Assembly: GCA_027293245.1 (NCBI GenBank)
Contig: JAPUFZ010000396.1
Span: 1 to 9,903, forward strand
Direction of reading: 5' to 3'
Origin: Gammaproteobacteria bacterium
GTDB taxonomy: Bacteria > Pseudomonadota > Gammaproteobacteria > GCA-001735895
Length of the DNA stretch: 9,903 nt
Shown in pieces: positions 1 to 7,887 of this stretch. Positions within the stretch are counted from its first letter, which is position 1, and each line of letters begins with the position of its first letter. Under the pieces are notes generated by a model, which worked only from the letters and a program-made list of their open reading frames with translations, was not told where the DNA came from and did no database searches. Made by a program: the position numbers and the translations under genes.

Positions 1-1916
1 ATTGCCTCGGCTTTGTCGGGCTCTTCGGAGGTCGGCATGATGATAGCAGTCTGATCATCCTCCTCTTCCCCAGCTATATGAATAGGCGTCAATTCTACGT
101 CGTCGTCGATTGCTGTACCATCAGCGTCTGTCACCTCATCACCCGCATCACTGGCGCCTATATCAACGAATTCTCGGCCACTTTTCCACCGTTTGTACAC
201 CACCAGACCACCCACCAATAGCAGGATGCCAGCCAGTCCAGCGAGTAAAATCGGATTTAGCAGAATACTGCCGATAGATGAAAAAATATCAGTAACTGCT
301 GATGGTATAATGCCATCCAGCATTGAATCTGGTTCCTGAGCCGATTCGACCACGATTACGGGAGCAGGCGGGGCAACGCTGGTTGTTTCCTCGACAACTT
401 CGATCGCTGGCGCCTCGGCAAGTAGATCCTCGAGTAACGCTTCTTCATCGACCGCAATCATTTCTTCAATTAGAGTATCGGTAGTCTCTTCTGTCAGGAT
501 TTCAGCAGGCGCAGATACTTCTTCCGTCACTGCTGTCTCGACCGATTCCGCCTCGATTTTTTCAGCCTCTAGTGCCGCTGCTTCAGCGGCCTGGTCAGCC
601 TGCAGCTGGGCCAGACTGTCGTCTTCAATCTCGACCATCTTTTGTAATTCCTGAACCTTGCTCAGGGTGGCTTCGAGTTCGGCAATTCTGGATTCCAGAT
701 CGGCATTTTCGATTCGCGCCGCATCAAGCTCTTCTTCTGCGAAAGCAAGCTGTCTGCTCAACTCACTGGTATCTTCGCCATCACCCTGGGTACCGGTGGT
801 ATCGGTCTCGCCTTCACCGGGCGCCAGCAAGCTCAGATTACTTTGCTGTTCAGCACTAGCGTCATCAGCTCCGGTTTCTCCACCATCACCAGCCATAGAG
901 ACTAGCGTTGTCTCGCTTAAATACTCAACGTATCCATCCCACAGGCCATTTTGCTCGAGCACTTCGGCAAGGGCCTCGGCTTCGCTGATTCGGTCGAGTT
1001 GCTCTGCTGTGGGTGCGCGTAATACGGTACCGGCCAGCAAAAAATTAATATTGGTATCGCCAAATGATTCTGGGTTTAATCGCTGTATTGCCAGCATCAC
1101 CTGGCTCATGCTGTGTTCGGAATCCTTGAACTGGGTGGCGATACTCCACAAGGTATCGCCTTTAAAAACCTCCAGATCGCCGACAATTATGCTATCTGAT
1201 TCGTCGGCGATAAATTCTACTGCTTCGCTTGCGGAGCTACTTTCGGGCTCCCCGGATACTGCGATTGGTTCTGTCGTCGTTTGCTGCTCTGTCGTCGACT
1301 GTTGCATACTTGCAGAAGATGACGTCGCGGCAGGGACATCGGCGCTCGAAGATGTGTCCGATGCTGCAGCAACGGTCGCGGTAGATGAACTCGAAGCTTC
1401 CGGGGTGATACTTGGACTGGCGTTCGCTTCACCGTTTGTAATGACGTCTACAGACGGAGCTTCTGGGGGTGCCGGGGTTTGTCTGCTGGTTGCGGCAGGG
1501 GCAGGAGTATCCGCATAAAACGGCGGATCGAGTAACACGGTGAATTCTCTTAATACCCGACCTTTGGCCCAGTCGGCTTCAACCAGAAAGTTGAGAAATG
1601 GTTCTTTTACTGCTTTTTTGGTAGTAACCAGCACAACTGCGGTGCCATCTTCTTCATTTATTAATACTTTAAATCGTAATTCTGAAAGACCGCGTGGGCG
1701 GGATAAACCGGCCCGCGTAAATGCATCCCGGGAAGCCAGTGTAACCAGCAGGTCGTCTACCTCACCGGGGCGTGCAGAGATAACTTCAATTTTCGCATCC
1801 AACGGCTGGTTCAGAAACGAATCGACTTCAATTTCGCCTAGACCTAACGCAAGACTATTGGTCGGCAGTAAGATACTTGCCAACCAAAAGCTAATAAAAA
1901 GTCCAAATTTACGCAC
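1..1916 (-). CDS. fimV: FimV-family protein (LysM, pilus assembly/polar hub), 3' end outside window
   Basis: The frame is open from a GTG at 1916 to the window edge (638 codons visible). Residues 1-22 form a signal peptide (MRKFGLFISFWLAS..., cleavage likely after SLA), followed by the FimV signature LGLGEIEVDSFLNQPLDAKI. Residues about 23-130 are the FimV N-terminal domain. A Ser/Thr/Ala/Glu-rich linker runs to about 245, then a LysM domain at about 246-302 (KGDTLWSIA at 252-260, ending AGTVLRAP). A coiled coil spans about 384-452, an acidic segment follows, and a single transmembrane helix lies at about 554-574 before YKRWK. The rest is acidic and cytoplasmic; the conserved FimV C-terminal domain would lie beyond the window. 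Known FimV proteins are inner-membrane, peptidoglycan-binding organisers of type IV pili, type II secretion and pole identity. The GTG start is supported by GGAG 7 bases upstream. Position next to asd matches the usual gammaproteobacterial order; truA would be expected next. Family assignment is firm; the exact role here is inferred. Confidence 0.93.
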   Translation of the reverse strand, partial: MRKFGLFISFWLASILLPTNSLALGLGEIEVDSFLNQPLDAKIEVISARPGEVDDLLVTLASRDAFTRAGLSRPRGLSELRFKVLINEEDGTAVVLVTTKKAVKEPFLNFLVEADWAKGRVLREFTVLLDPPFYADTPAPAATSRQTPAPPEAPSVDVITNGEANASPSITPEASSSSTATVAAASDTSSSADVPAATSSSASMQQSTTEQQTTTEPIAVSGEPESSSASEAVEFIADESDSIIVGDLEVFKGDTLWSIATQFKDSEHSMSQVMLAIQRLNPESFGDTNINFLLAGTVLRAPTAEQLDRISEAEALAEVLEQNGLWDGYVEYLSETTLVSMAGDGGETGADDASAEQQSNLSLLAPGEGETDTTGTQGDGEDTSELSRQLAFAEEELDAARIENADLESRIAELEATLSKVQELQKMVEIEDDSLAQLQADQAAEAAALEAEKIEAESVETAVTEEVSAPAEILTEETTDTLIEEMIAVDEEALLEDLLAEAPAIEVVEETTSVAPPAPVIVVESAQEPDSMLDGIIPSAVTDIFSSIGSILLNPILLAGLAGILLLVGGLVVYKRWKSGREFVDIGASDAGDEVTDADGTAIDDDVELTPIHIAGEEEDDQTAIIMPTSEEPDKAEA

Positions 1917-1923
1917 GTTTAGT

Positions 1924-1927
1924 CTCC
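1924..1927 (-). promoter_or_regulatory. Shine-Dalgarno of fimV, supports GTG start
   Basis: On the minus strand GGAG lies 7 bases before a GTG at 1916-1914, which opens directly into a signal peptide. No ATG in this frame fits better, so GTG is taken as the start. Confidence 0.7.
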
Positions 1928-2037
1928 AATACTCTCCATCACATTCTTATTAAAAGTGCAGAAAATCCATGCACCTATGCTACAGTATAGAGAATTTACT
2001 TTAAAGAAAGCACTTTCATAAGTACAGGTAACTATAG

Positions 2038-2043
2038 ATTATA
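2038..2043 (-). promoter_or_regulatory. Candidate -10 box of fimV promoter
   Basis: The minus strand reads a perfect TATAAT here, about 120 bases upstream of the fimV GTG and inside an AT-rich stretch. No good -35 sits 16-18 bases upstream. A second nearby candidate is an extended -10 of the form TGCTAAAAT about 10 bases further upstream. Placement is tentative. Confidence 0.35.
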
Positions 2044-2231
2044 AAAAAGATTTTAGCAAAATATCTGAAACAATCACGTAATTATTTGACAATCCATGAC
2101 CCAGGGAGTCTGCGATCATCCGGAATGGGACTGTATTCGGGCCGTTAAGGGCTTGTTCGAGCTGACTGATAACACAGCTATACGATTGATTACACTAAGA
2201 AATGTGGCCAAAAACAACCCATTTTAAATTA

Positions 2232-2262
2232 GCATTATCGATACGCCTGAATATCGATTAGC
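2232..2262. repeat. Inverted repeat (palindrome with 8-base loop)
   Basis: ATCGATA (2237-2243) and TATCGAT (2252-2258) are perfect inverted arms around an 8-base spacer. After one mismatch and a one-base bulge the outer T-A and GC/GC pairs extend the dyad to 2232-2262. There is no T-run, so it is not a normal intrinsic terminator. It could be a protein-binding site or an RNA hairpin in the asd 3' region. Confidence 0.5.
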
Positions 2263-2375
2263 AGGCTTGCAAATTAACCTCAGCAGCTAAGCTAGCCCGC
2301 ATATTGCACCAGGGCGGATCCATATAGATCAAACTCTTTATAATTCAATAAATTATCCCACGATGTTGGCATGAT

Positions 2376-3491
2376 TTACTGTTCCAGTACAATATTCAAC
2401 ATTCGGCGCAAGGGTTCAGCGGCACCCCAGAGTAACTGATCACCAACGGTAAATGCGGCCAGATATTCATTGCCCATGTTCATTTTCCGTAGCCTGCCTA
2501 CCGGTATATCGAGGCTACCGGTAACCACCGCCGGACTGAGTTCCCGCGTCGAGATTTCTCGATCGTTAGGCAATACCTTAACCCAGTCGTTGGACTCGGC
2601 CAGCATCTGCTCTATCTCATCCAGCGGCAGATCGCGTTTCAACTTGATAGTCAGAGCCTGCGAATGGCACCGCATCGCACCGATGCGTACGCAGATGCCG
2701 TCTATTGCGATCGGCGCACCGGCATTACCCAAAATCTTGTTTGCCTCGGCGCCTGCTTTCCATTCTTCCTTGCTTTGGCCGTTCTCCAGTTGCGCGTCTA
2801 TCCAGGGAATAAGACTGCCGGCCAGTGCCACGCCAAACTGATCGGTGGGCAATGCCTGCGAGCGTAGTTGCTCGCTGACCAAATGATCGATCTCCAAAAT
2901 TGCAGACCCCGGGTCTTGCAGTAGTGCTTCGACACTGGCGTGTATGCTGCCCATTTGGCTAAGCAGTTCGCGCATATGCCTGGCGCCGCCACCCGAGGCT
3001 GCCTGATAGGTCATCACACTCATCCATTCGACCATGTCATACTCAAACAATCCACTCATGGCAAGCATCATCAGGCTCACCGTGCAATTGCCGCCAATGA
3101 AATCTTTCTTGCCTGAAGCCAGTGCCCTATCGATGACCGGGCGGTTGACCGGATCGAGCACAATCACGCTTTGGTCCGCCATGCGCAGGGTCGAGGCGGC
3201 ATCGATCCAGTATCCTTGCCAGCCACTGGCACGCAAATCAGCATAAATCCGACTGGTGTAATCGCCACCCTGACAGGTGACAATAATATCCATAGATTTC
3301 AGTTCATCCAGGTCGCTTGCATCCAGCAGTGGTGGAATTTCCTTACCAATCTCCGGCCCCTGCTGGCCAGTCTGAGATGTGGTGAAAAACACGGGTTCGT
3401 CGATATTGGCAAAATCATTTTGTTCTCGCATGCGCTGCCTTAACACCGAGCCCACCATGCCGCGCCATCCAATAAATCCTACTCGTTTCAT
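2376..3491 (-). CDS. asd: Aspartate-semialdehyde dehydrogenase
   Basis: This enzyme reduces L-aspartyl-4-phosphate to L-aspartate-4-semialdehyde with NADPH, the branch-point step to lysine, diaminopimelate, threonine and methionine. The 371-residue product is close to the usual 367-370 of the Gram-negative (E. coli-type) subfamily. The N-terminus [17 protein letters not shown] is the NADP-binding glycine-rich turn. FIGGNCTVS at 131-139 holds the catalytic cysteine, C136. [13 protein letters not shown] at 161-173 and [16 protein letters not shown], with the base H276, complete the active site. The start is ATG 3491, because the family begins at MKRVGFIG; an upstream in-frame TTG at 3512 would add seven unconserved residues. 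The Shine-Dalgarno is weak (GAGA about a dozen bases upstream). It lies 65 bases after leuB in the same direction with no clear promoter or terminator between, so co-transcription is likely. Confidence 0.96.
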   Translation of the reverse strand: MKRVGFIGWRGMVGSVLRQRMREQNDFANIDEPVFFTTSQTGQQGPEIGKEIPPLLDASDLDELKSMDIIVTCQGGDYTSRIYADLRASGWQGYWIDAASTLRMADQSVIVLDPVNRPVIDRALASGKKDFIGGNCTVSLMMLAMSGLFEYDMVEWMSVMTYQAASGGGARHMRELLSQMGSIHASVEALLQDPGSAILEIDHLVSEQLRSQALPTDQFGVALAGSLIPWIDAQLENGQSKEEWKAGAEANKILGNAGAPIAIDGICVRIGAMRCHSQALTIKLKRDLPLDEIEQMLAESNDWVKVLPNDREISTRELSPAVVTGSLDIPVGRLRKMNMGNEYLAAFTVGDQLLWGAAEPLRRMLNIVLEQ

Positions 3492-3556
3492 TATTTCTGA
3501 TTCTCGCAACAATTTATCTCAACCCTGAAACTATCCATTTCCCGGTGAGCCTCTGA

Positions 3557-4639
3557 TTAAATCTGGGCCCGAAGCGCAGCCACCACGGCATCCCCCATTT
3601 CCACGGTACTCACCGCATTTCCGCCAGCCGCTATATCGGCGGTTCGAAATCCCTGGTTTAAAACATTCCCCACTGCGGTATCGATCATATTTGCCAGTTC
3701 GGGCTGTGCCAGGCTATAGCGCAGCATCATCGCCACGGATAACAGCGTGGCCAACGGATTGGCAATACTCTTGCCGGCAATATCCGGTGCCGAGCCGTGA
3801 ATCGGTTCGTACATGCCTTTGCCATTTTTGTCTAACGAGGCTGACGGTAACATGCCGATCGAACCGGTCAGCATCGCTGCGGTATCGGACAAAATATCAC
3901 CAAACATATTGCCGGTTACCATGACATCGAATTGTTTGGGCGCCCGCACTAACTGCATCGCAGCATTGTCGACGTACATATGCGACAGCTCGACATCGGC
4001 ATAGTCTCTGCCTACAGCAGTAACGACCTCGCGCCATAATTCCGATACTTCGAGCACGTTTGCCTTGTCAACCGAACACAGTTTACGGTTACGCAGCATC
4101 GCAATATCGAAAGCCGAGCGAGCGATACGTTCGATTTCATGTTCCGCATACACCAGGGTATTGAAACCCTGCCGCTCGCCGTTTTCCAGATCCCGAATAC
4201 CGCGCGGCTGGCCAAAATAAATGCCGCCGGTTAACTCGCGTACAATCATGATATCGAGCCCGGATACGATTTCGGGCTTCAGGCTCGAAGCACTCGCAAG
4301 CTGCGGGTAGAGCATCGCCGGTCGCAGGTTTGAAAATAGCTCTAGCGACGATCGCAAGCCCAGCAACCCGCGCTCAGGTCTCAGTTCACGATCCAGTGAA
4401 TCGTACTGAGGACCGCCAATCGAACCGAACAGGATGGCATCGGATTGCCGGCATAGCGCCAGGGTTGATTCCGGCAATGGATGCCCAAACTGATCAAACC
4501 CGGCACCGCCAATGGCGGCGGTTTCTGTTTCAACGTCGAGTCCAAAGTCATGCTGCAGACATTGCAGCATTTTCTCGGCCTCGGCAATGATCTCCAGACC
4601 GATACCATCGCCCGGCAATATTGCTATTTTTCTACTCAC
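3557..4639 (-). CDS. leuB: 3-isopropylmalate dehydrogenase
   Basis: This cytoplasmic enzyme oxidises and decarboxylates (2R,3S)-3-isopropylmalate with NAD+, giving 4-methyl-2-oxopentanoate, the third leucine-specific step. The 360-residue length is normal. Visible motifs are [10 protein letters not shown] at 8-17, substrate arginines in [13 protein letters not shown] (R96, R106), [15 protein letters not shown] (R134, Y141), the catalytic lysine K192 in SVDKANVLE, and the metal aspartates D224 (DNAAMQL), D248 and D252 (FGDILSD). The NAD-binding block [12 protein letters not shown] at 278-289 follows. The start is a GTG at 4639 whose last two bases belong to the leuD TGA (GTGA overlap). Translation is therefore probably coupled to leuD, and no strong Shine-Dalgarno is needed or seen. 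Confidence 0.97.
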   Translation of the reverse strand: MSRKIAILPGDGIGLEIIAEAEKMLQCLQHDFGLDVETETAAIGGAGFDQFGHPLPESTLALCRQSDAILFGSIGGPQYDSLDRELRPERGLLGLRSSLELFSNLRPAMLYPQLASASSLKPEIVSGLDIMIVRELTGGIYFGQPRGIRDLENGERQGFNTLVYAEHEIERIARSAFDIAMLRNRKLCSVDKANVLEVSELWREVVTAVGRDYADVELSHMYVDNAAMQLVRAPKQFDVMVTGNMFGDILSDTAAMLTGSIGMLPSASLDKNGKGMYEPIHGSAPDIAGKSIANPLATLLSVAMMLRYSLAQPELANMIDTAVGNVLNQGFRTADIAAGGNAVSTVEMGDAVVAALRAQI

Positions 4640-5274
4640 TGGACTAACCAGGGTAGTTTTTCGTAATATTGTTGCTCGAAGCTCCTGATCGCGTCGGTAT
4701 GCTGCATGGTCAGACCGATATCATCCAGACCATTTTGCAGACAGTACTTGCGGAATTCCTCAATCTCGAATGGCATTTCAATGCCGGCAGCATTGGACAC
4801 CACCTGCTTTTCAAGATCTATGCCTAACTGGTAATCCTGCTGTTGCTCGAGTTCGGCAAATAACTGGTCGACCAGTACTTCACCCAGCGCAATGGGCAGC
4901 AACCCATTTTTAAAACTGTTGTTGTAAAATATATCGGCAAAACTGGGCGCAATCACTACCCTGAAACCAAAATCCATCAACGCCCAGACCGCGTGTTCAC
5001 GCGATGAGCCACAGGCAAAATTTCGCCGTGCCAACAGTATCTGTGCGTGTCGGAAAGGAGATCTGTTGAGCACAAATTCAGGATTCAGACGACGCTGGGC
5101 ATTATCGACGCCGGGATGACCGGGATCGAGATAACGCCAGTCGTCAAACAAATTGACGCCGAAACCAGAACGCTTGATCGACTTCAAATATTGCTTTGGG
5201 ATGATCGCGTCAGTGTCTATATTAGGGCGATCGATACCGGCAACTATGCCTCTAAACGGGGTAAATTTTTCCAT
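4636..5274 (-). CDS. leuD: 3-isopropylmalate dehydratase small subunit
   Basis: This is the small (swivel-domain) subunit of isopropylmalate isomerase; with LeuC it converts 2-isopropylmalate to 3-isopropylmalate. At 212 residues it is the expected bacterial length. Signature segments are [14 protein letters not shown] at 18-31, [15 protein letters not shown] at 85-99 and [16 protein letters not shown] at 112-127. ATG 5274 follows the leuC stop by 8 bases, and AGGTG overlapping that stop is a good Shine-Dalgarno. The 3' end overlaps the leuB GTG by 4 bases. No missing or odd residues are apparent. Confidence 0.97.
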   Translation of the reverse strand: MEKFTPFRGIVAGIDRPNIDTDAIIPKQYLKSIKRSGFGVNLFDDWRYLDPGHPGVDNAQRRLNPEFVLNRSPFRHAQILLARRNFACGSSREHAVWALMDFGFRVVIAPSFADIFYNNSFKNGLLPIALGEVLVDQLFAELEQQQDYQLGIDLEKQVVSNAAGIEMPFEIEEFRKYCLQNGLDDIGLTMQHTDAIRSFEQQYYEKLPWLVQ

Positions 5275-5282
5275 GGTTCACC

Positions 5283-6689
5283 TCAATTCAATTCACGAAC
5301 GTCGACAAAATGGCCAAATACCGCCGCCGCCGCCGCCATCGCAGGCGATACCAGGTGGGTACGCCCACCCTTCCCCTGCCTGCCTTCAAAATTACGATTT
5401 GAGGTCGATGCACAACGTTCACCCGGCTCGAGTCGGTCATCATTCATCGCCAGGCACATCGAACAACCCGGTTCGCGCCACTCGAAACCCGCTTCGATAA
5501 ATATCTTGTCCAGTCCCTCGGACTCGGCCTGCTGTTTCACCAGCCCGGAACCTGGTACTACCATCGCCAGTTTAATGGTGTTCGCTACCTTGCGTCCTTT
5601 GACCACCCGGGCTGCCGCGCGTAAATCCTCTATACGTGAATTAGTGCATGAACCGATAAATATCTTGTCCAGGGAAATCTGGTCGCAGGCCGTGTTCGCT
5701 TTCAGGCCCATGTAATCGAGAGCATTTTGCATGCCACCGGCCTTGACAGCATCGGCCTCTGCGGCCGGATCAGGAATAACATCGCCAATGGCAATGACCA
5801 TTTCCGGTGAAGTACCCCAGGTAACCTGCGGTTCGATGGAAGTTCCATCGATATGGATTTCCCGGTCGAATACGGCTTCGTCATCCGAATGCAATGATTG
5901 CCAGTAATCCAGCGCCTTGTTCCAGTTTTCACCGCTCGGCGCAAACGGACGTCCTTCGATATAGTCAATCGTGGTCTGGTCGCAGGCGATCAGGCCTGCA
6001 CGAGCACCGGCTTCGATGGTCATATTGCAAACCGTCATACGTCCTTCCATCGACAAACTGGTGATCGCTTCACCGGCAAATTCGATCGTGTGGCCAGTGC
6101 CGCCCGCAATTCCAATCTCACCAATAATTTTCAGCACTATATCCTTGGCGGTGATGCCCTCGGCAACAGCCCCATCAATGGTGACTCGCATATTCTTCGA
6201 TTTTTTCTGGATCAGGCATTGAGTTGCGAGCACATGTTCGACCTCGGAAGTACCGATGCCAAAGGCAAGCGCGGCAAAGGCACCATGCGTGGAAGTGTGG
6301 GAATCTCCACAGACGACTGTCATGCCGGGTAGCGTCGCACCCTGCTCGGGTCCAATTATATGGACTATGCCCTGTCGGACATCACCCATTTTGAATTCAA
6401 CCAGCGCGTATTTATCACAGTTTTGATCGAGTGTTTCTACCTGTAATCTCGAAACCGGATCGGTGATACCCTGTTCCAGGCCGATGGTCGGTACATTGTG
6501 GTCGGGCACCGCAACAATCGATTGCTTGCGCCAGATTGGTCGATTGGCTTTCGCCAGTCCTTCGAATGCCTGCGGCGAAGTCACTTCGTGTACCAGGTGT
6601 CGGTCGATATACAAAAGCCTGGTACCATCGTCATCGCGCCGCACCTCGTGCATCGCCCAAATTTTGTCGTATAGAGTTTGTGCAGCCAT
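5283..6689 (-). CDS. leuC: 3-isopropylmalate dehydratase large subunit
   Basis: This aconitase-family large subunit carries the 4Fe-4S cluster and, with LeuD, isomerises 2- to 3-isopropylmalate through a dehydrated intermediate. The 468 residues match the usual size. Cluster cysteines are C348 ([14 protein letters not shown]) and C409 and C412 ([12 protein letters not shown]). Other signatures are [13 protein letters not shown] at 126-138, the N-terminus [12 protein letters not shown], and the C-terminal [18 protein letters not shown]. The Ala run there is encoded by five GCG codons and is a family feature. The chosen ATG at 6689 gives the canonical N-terminus. The best ribosome-binding match, AGGAG, sits only 2 bases before it, closer than usual. 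It is the first gene of leuC-leuD-leuB-asd, with a good promoter about 95 bases upstream. Confidence 0.97.
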   Translation of the reverse strand: MAAQTLYDKIWAMHEVRRDDDGTRLLYIDRHLVHEVTSPQAFEGLAKANRPIWRKQSIVAVPDHNVPTIGLEQGITDPVSRLQVETLDQNCDKYALVEFKMGDVRQGIVHIIGPEQGATLPGMTVVCGDSHTSTHGAFAALAFGIGTSEVEHVLATQCLIQKKSKNMRVTIDGAVAEGITAKDIVLKIIGEIGIAGGTGHTIEFAGEAITSLSMEGRMTVCNMTIEAGARAGLIACDQTTIDYIEGRPFAPSGENWNKALDYWQSLHSDDEAVFDREIHIDGTSIEPQVTWGTSPEMVIAIGDVIPDPAAEADAVKAGGMQNALDYMGLKANTACDQISLDKIFIGSCTNSRIEDLRAAARVVKGRKVANTIKLAMVVPGSGLVKQQAESEGLDKIFIEAGFEWREPGCSMCLAMNDDRLEPGERCASTSNRNFEGRQGKGGRTHLVSPAMAAAAAVFGHFVDVRELN

Positions 6690-6699
6690 ATCTCCTGCC

Positions 6700-6740
6700 C
6701 TGTTTTAATCCACGCGCCGTTAATTCAACTCGCCGTTAAT
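6700..6740 (-). repeat. Short direct repeats in the leuC leader
   Basis: Read on the minus strand, ATTAACGGCG occurs exactly twice (6740-6731 and 6724-6715), 16 bases apart. A degenerate third copy, ATTAAAACAG (6709-6700), follows 15 bases later. GCCG just before copy one could pair with the CGGC of either exact copy, giving alternative small hairpins. Function is unknown; it may be chance. Confidence 0.45.
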
Positions 6741-6783
6741 CCGGCAGCGATCCACCAACAGCCTGGTCCACTCGGTAGCGAAA

Positions 6784-6812
6784 ATTCTATGCCGGATCAG
6801 CAAATAACTCAA
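6784..6812 (-). promoter_or_regulatory. Predicted sigma70-type promoter of the leuCDB-asd operon
   Basis: On the minus strand TTGAGT (6812-6807) and TAGAAT (6789-6784) are separated by exactly 17 bases, four and five of six matches to the consensus hexamers. Transcription would start near 6777, leaving a leader of about 88 bases before leuC. No leucine-rich leader peptide lies wholly inside that leader. Confidence 0.6.
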
Positions 6813-6820
6813 ATTCATAT

Positions 6821-6859
6821 TTTTCATTATTTTAATAACCAAATGGAATACAATGAAAA
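6821..6859. promoter_or_regulatory. Inverted repeat, probable LysR-type operator between divergent promoters
   Basis: TTTTCATT (6821-6828) and AATGAAAA (6852-6859) are perfect 8-base inverted arms 23 bases apart. A 12-base dyad, TTATT-TT-AATAA (6827-6838), is nested at the left arm. The outer dyad is centred near -63 relative to the predicted leuC start, where LysR-type regulators usually bind. Its right arm overlaps the candidate -10 of the LysR gene, which would allow autorepression. The arms are further apart than a classical T-N11-A box, so the exact site is inferred. Confidence 0.4.
6849..6854 (+). promoter_or_regulatory. Candidate -10 box of the LysR-type gene
   Basis: TACAAT matches five of six bases of TATAAT and would start transcription near 6861, about 30 bases before the regulator's ATG. 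The -35 region (around 6826-6832) is AT-rich and poor, as is common for autoregulated LysR-type genes. Confidence 0.35.
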
Positions 6860-6879
6860 CTATACGCGATCGAGTCCCT

Positions 6880-6885
6880 GGAGGT
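6880..6885 (+). promoter_or_regulatory. Shine-Dalgarno of the LysR-type gene
   Basis: GGAGGT lies 6 bases before ATG 6892. It settles the start against an in-frame ATG at 6853, which would place this strong site inside the coding sequence and add 13 residues absent from the family. Confidence 0.8.
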
Positions 6886-6891
6886 TTGCTT

Positions 6892-7764
6892 ATGCATATA
6901 TCACAAATCAATGCTTTCCTGGCGGTATCCGAACTGCAGTCGTTTTCGCTTGCGGCTGAGCGTCTGCACATCACCCAGCCCGCGGTGAGTAAAAGGATTC
7001 GCCAACTCGAAGACAACATGAATACTGTACTTTTCGATCGCATCGGCAAAAAAAGCATATTAACACCGAGCGGCCAGGCCCTGTTACCGCACGCCGAGCG
7101 TATTTTGCTTGAATTAAAGACTTACCGGGCAGGCCTTGCGCGTGAACACGACAAACCTTCGGGCAGATTGAGCCTGGCCACCAGCCATCATATCGGTCTG
7201 CATCGGTTGCCTCAGGTATTGCGTGATTTCAAAATTAAATACCCCAAGGTCGACCTCGATTTACATTTCATGGATTCCGAAGACGCCTGTGTGGCAATCG
7301 CCAACAATGAACTCGAACTCGCAATCGTCACCCTGCCCGAAAGCCCGGACGACAGGCTAAGGCTGGAACCCATCTGGATCGACGTATTACAGATTGTACT
7401 CGCTCTCGATCATCCCCTGGCCGGGGAAGCATTAATCGATAGCGAACAGTTACTCGATTACCCGGCCATCCTGCCCTCCAGCGGCACCTTTACGCGCAGG
7501 ATTATTAACCGCTATTTTGCTACCAATAAGGAATCGATGAAGATCATCCTTGAAACTAACTACCTCGAGACCATTAAGGTGATGGTATCTGCCAATCTTG
7601 GATGGAGTATGCTGCCGATTAGCATGCTGGATCATACGCTGGTTGGTAAACCACTGAGCGGGTTCGATATCAGGCGCTCACTGGGGATTGTGACTCGTCA
7701 AAAACGAACTTTATCACTCAGTTCAAAAGCAATGATAAGCATGCTGGTCGCAGCAAAAGCTTAA
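6892..7764 (+). CDS. LysR-type transcriptional regulator, divergent from leuC
   Basis: The 290-residue product is a full-length LysR-type regulator. Residues 1-60 are the winged helix-turn-helix: HISQINAFLAVSELQSFSLA, AERLHITQPAVSKRIRQLE, then VLFDR and LTPSGQALLPHA. A linker helix runs to about 88. An effector-binding domain begins at SGRLSLATSHH (90-100) and reaches the end. LysR-type proteins bind DNA as tetramers and respond to a small-molecule inducer, often tied to the neighbouring pathway. Its divergent position, with an inverted repeat between the promoters, suggests control of leuCDB-asd and of itself. A leucine-pathway intermediate as the effector would be a natural guess but is not shown by the sequence. 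A regulator in the same place next to leuC is, as I recall, present in Pseudomonas. No specific gene symbol can be justified. The DUF2914 gene follows 123 bases downstream. Confidence 0.93.
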   Translation: MHISQINAFLAVSELQSFSLAAERLHITQPAVSKRIRQLEDNMNTVLFDRIGKKSILTPSGQALLPHAERILLELKTYRAGLAREHDKPSGRLSLATSHHIGLHRLPQVLRDFKIKYPKVDLDLHFMDSEDACVAIANNELELAIVTLPESPDDRLRLEPIWIDVLQIVLALDHPLAGEALIDSEQLLDYPAILPSSGTFTRRIINRYFATNKESMKIILETNYLETIKVMVSANLGWSMLPISMLDHTLVGKPLSGFDIRRSLGIVTRQKRTLSLSSKAMISMLVAAKA

Positions 7765-7791
7765 AAATGACAGCAAAAATAACCGCACGGC

Positions 7792-7829
7792 GAAAAACAG
7801 TGCCTATACTGAAAAACAGCGCCTATACT
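7792..7829 (+). repeat. 19-bp tandem duplication upstream of the DUF2914 gene
   Basis: Two adjacent 19-base units (7792-7810, 7811-7829) start GAAAAACAG and end GCCTATACT and differ at one base. Each ends in TATACT, a fair -10-like hexamer, so the duplication may have doubled a promoter element for the gene at 7888. No convincing -35 is seen, so the promoter role is inference; the repeat itself is plain. Confidence 0.8.
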
Positions 7830-7875
7830 TGTGGTGTAGACAAGCTATTGATGTAGTTTGCCATCGCATCAATCC

Positions 7876-7880
7876 GGGAG
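7876..7880 (+). promoter_or_regulatory. Shine-Dalgarno of the DUF2914 gene
   Basis: GGGAG lies 7 bases before ATG 7888. An upstream in-frame TTG at 7858 would put it inside the gene and bury the signal peptide, so 7888 is preferred. Confidence 0.75.
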
Positions 7881-7887
7881 AGTAATT

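Larger units (their letters stand above)
1917..2375. other. Gene-free intergenic region between asd and fimV
   Basis: These 459 bases separate two minus-strand genes and contain no credible coding frame. They are markedly AT-rich, especially 1975-2095, which suits the fimV promoter region. Visible elements are a TATAAT box at 2038-2043, a hairpin-forming palindrome at 2232-2262 and the fimV Shine-Dalgarno. I see no strong GC-rich hairpin with a T-run after asd. An AT-only stem with a bulge and six Ts (about 2043-2065, minus strand) is at best a weak terminator. An unannotated small RNA cannot be excluded. Confidence 0.6.

Noticed and set aside
658..1518. A 286-codon plus-strand open frame, Ser/Ala-rich
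   Set aside because: It is antisense to fimV, whose minus-strand frame is unbroken with recognisable signal peptide, LysM and membrane helix. The composition simply mirrors the Glu/Ala/Ser-rich fimV codons.
2043..2065. Minus-strand AT-only hairpin followed by six Ts as an asd terminator
   Set aside because: The stem has only A-T pairs plus AGA/TCT with a two-base bulge, and it lies over 300 bases after asd. Too weak to call; the Ts more likely belong to the AT-rich fimV promoter.
2086..2091. Perfect plus-strand TTGACA
   Set aside because: No -10 box at 16-18 bases, and no plus-strand gene follows.
5321..5335. Five tandem CCG triplets, a possible slippage tract
   Set aside because: It encodes the conserved Ala run near the LeuC C-terminus and the frame is intact; five units are short for phase variation.
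6720..6817. A possible leuL-like leader peptide (MNLSYLLIRH..., several Leu codons) ending at 6720 on the minus strand
   Set aside because: Its start overlaps the predicted leuC -35 box, so it would not be on the main transcript, and no attenuator hairpin with a T-run follows.
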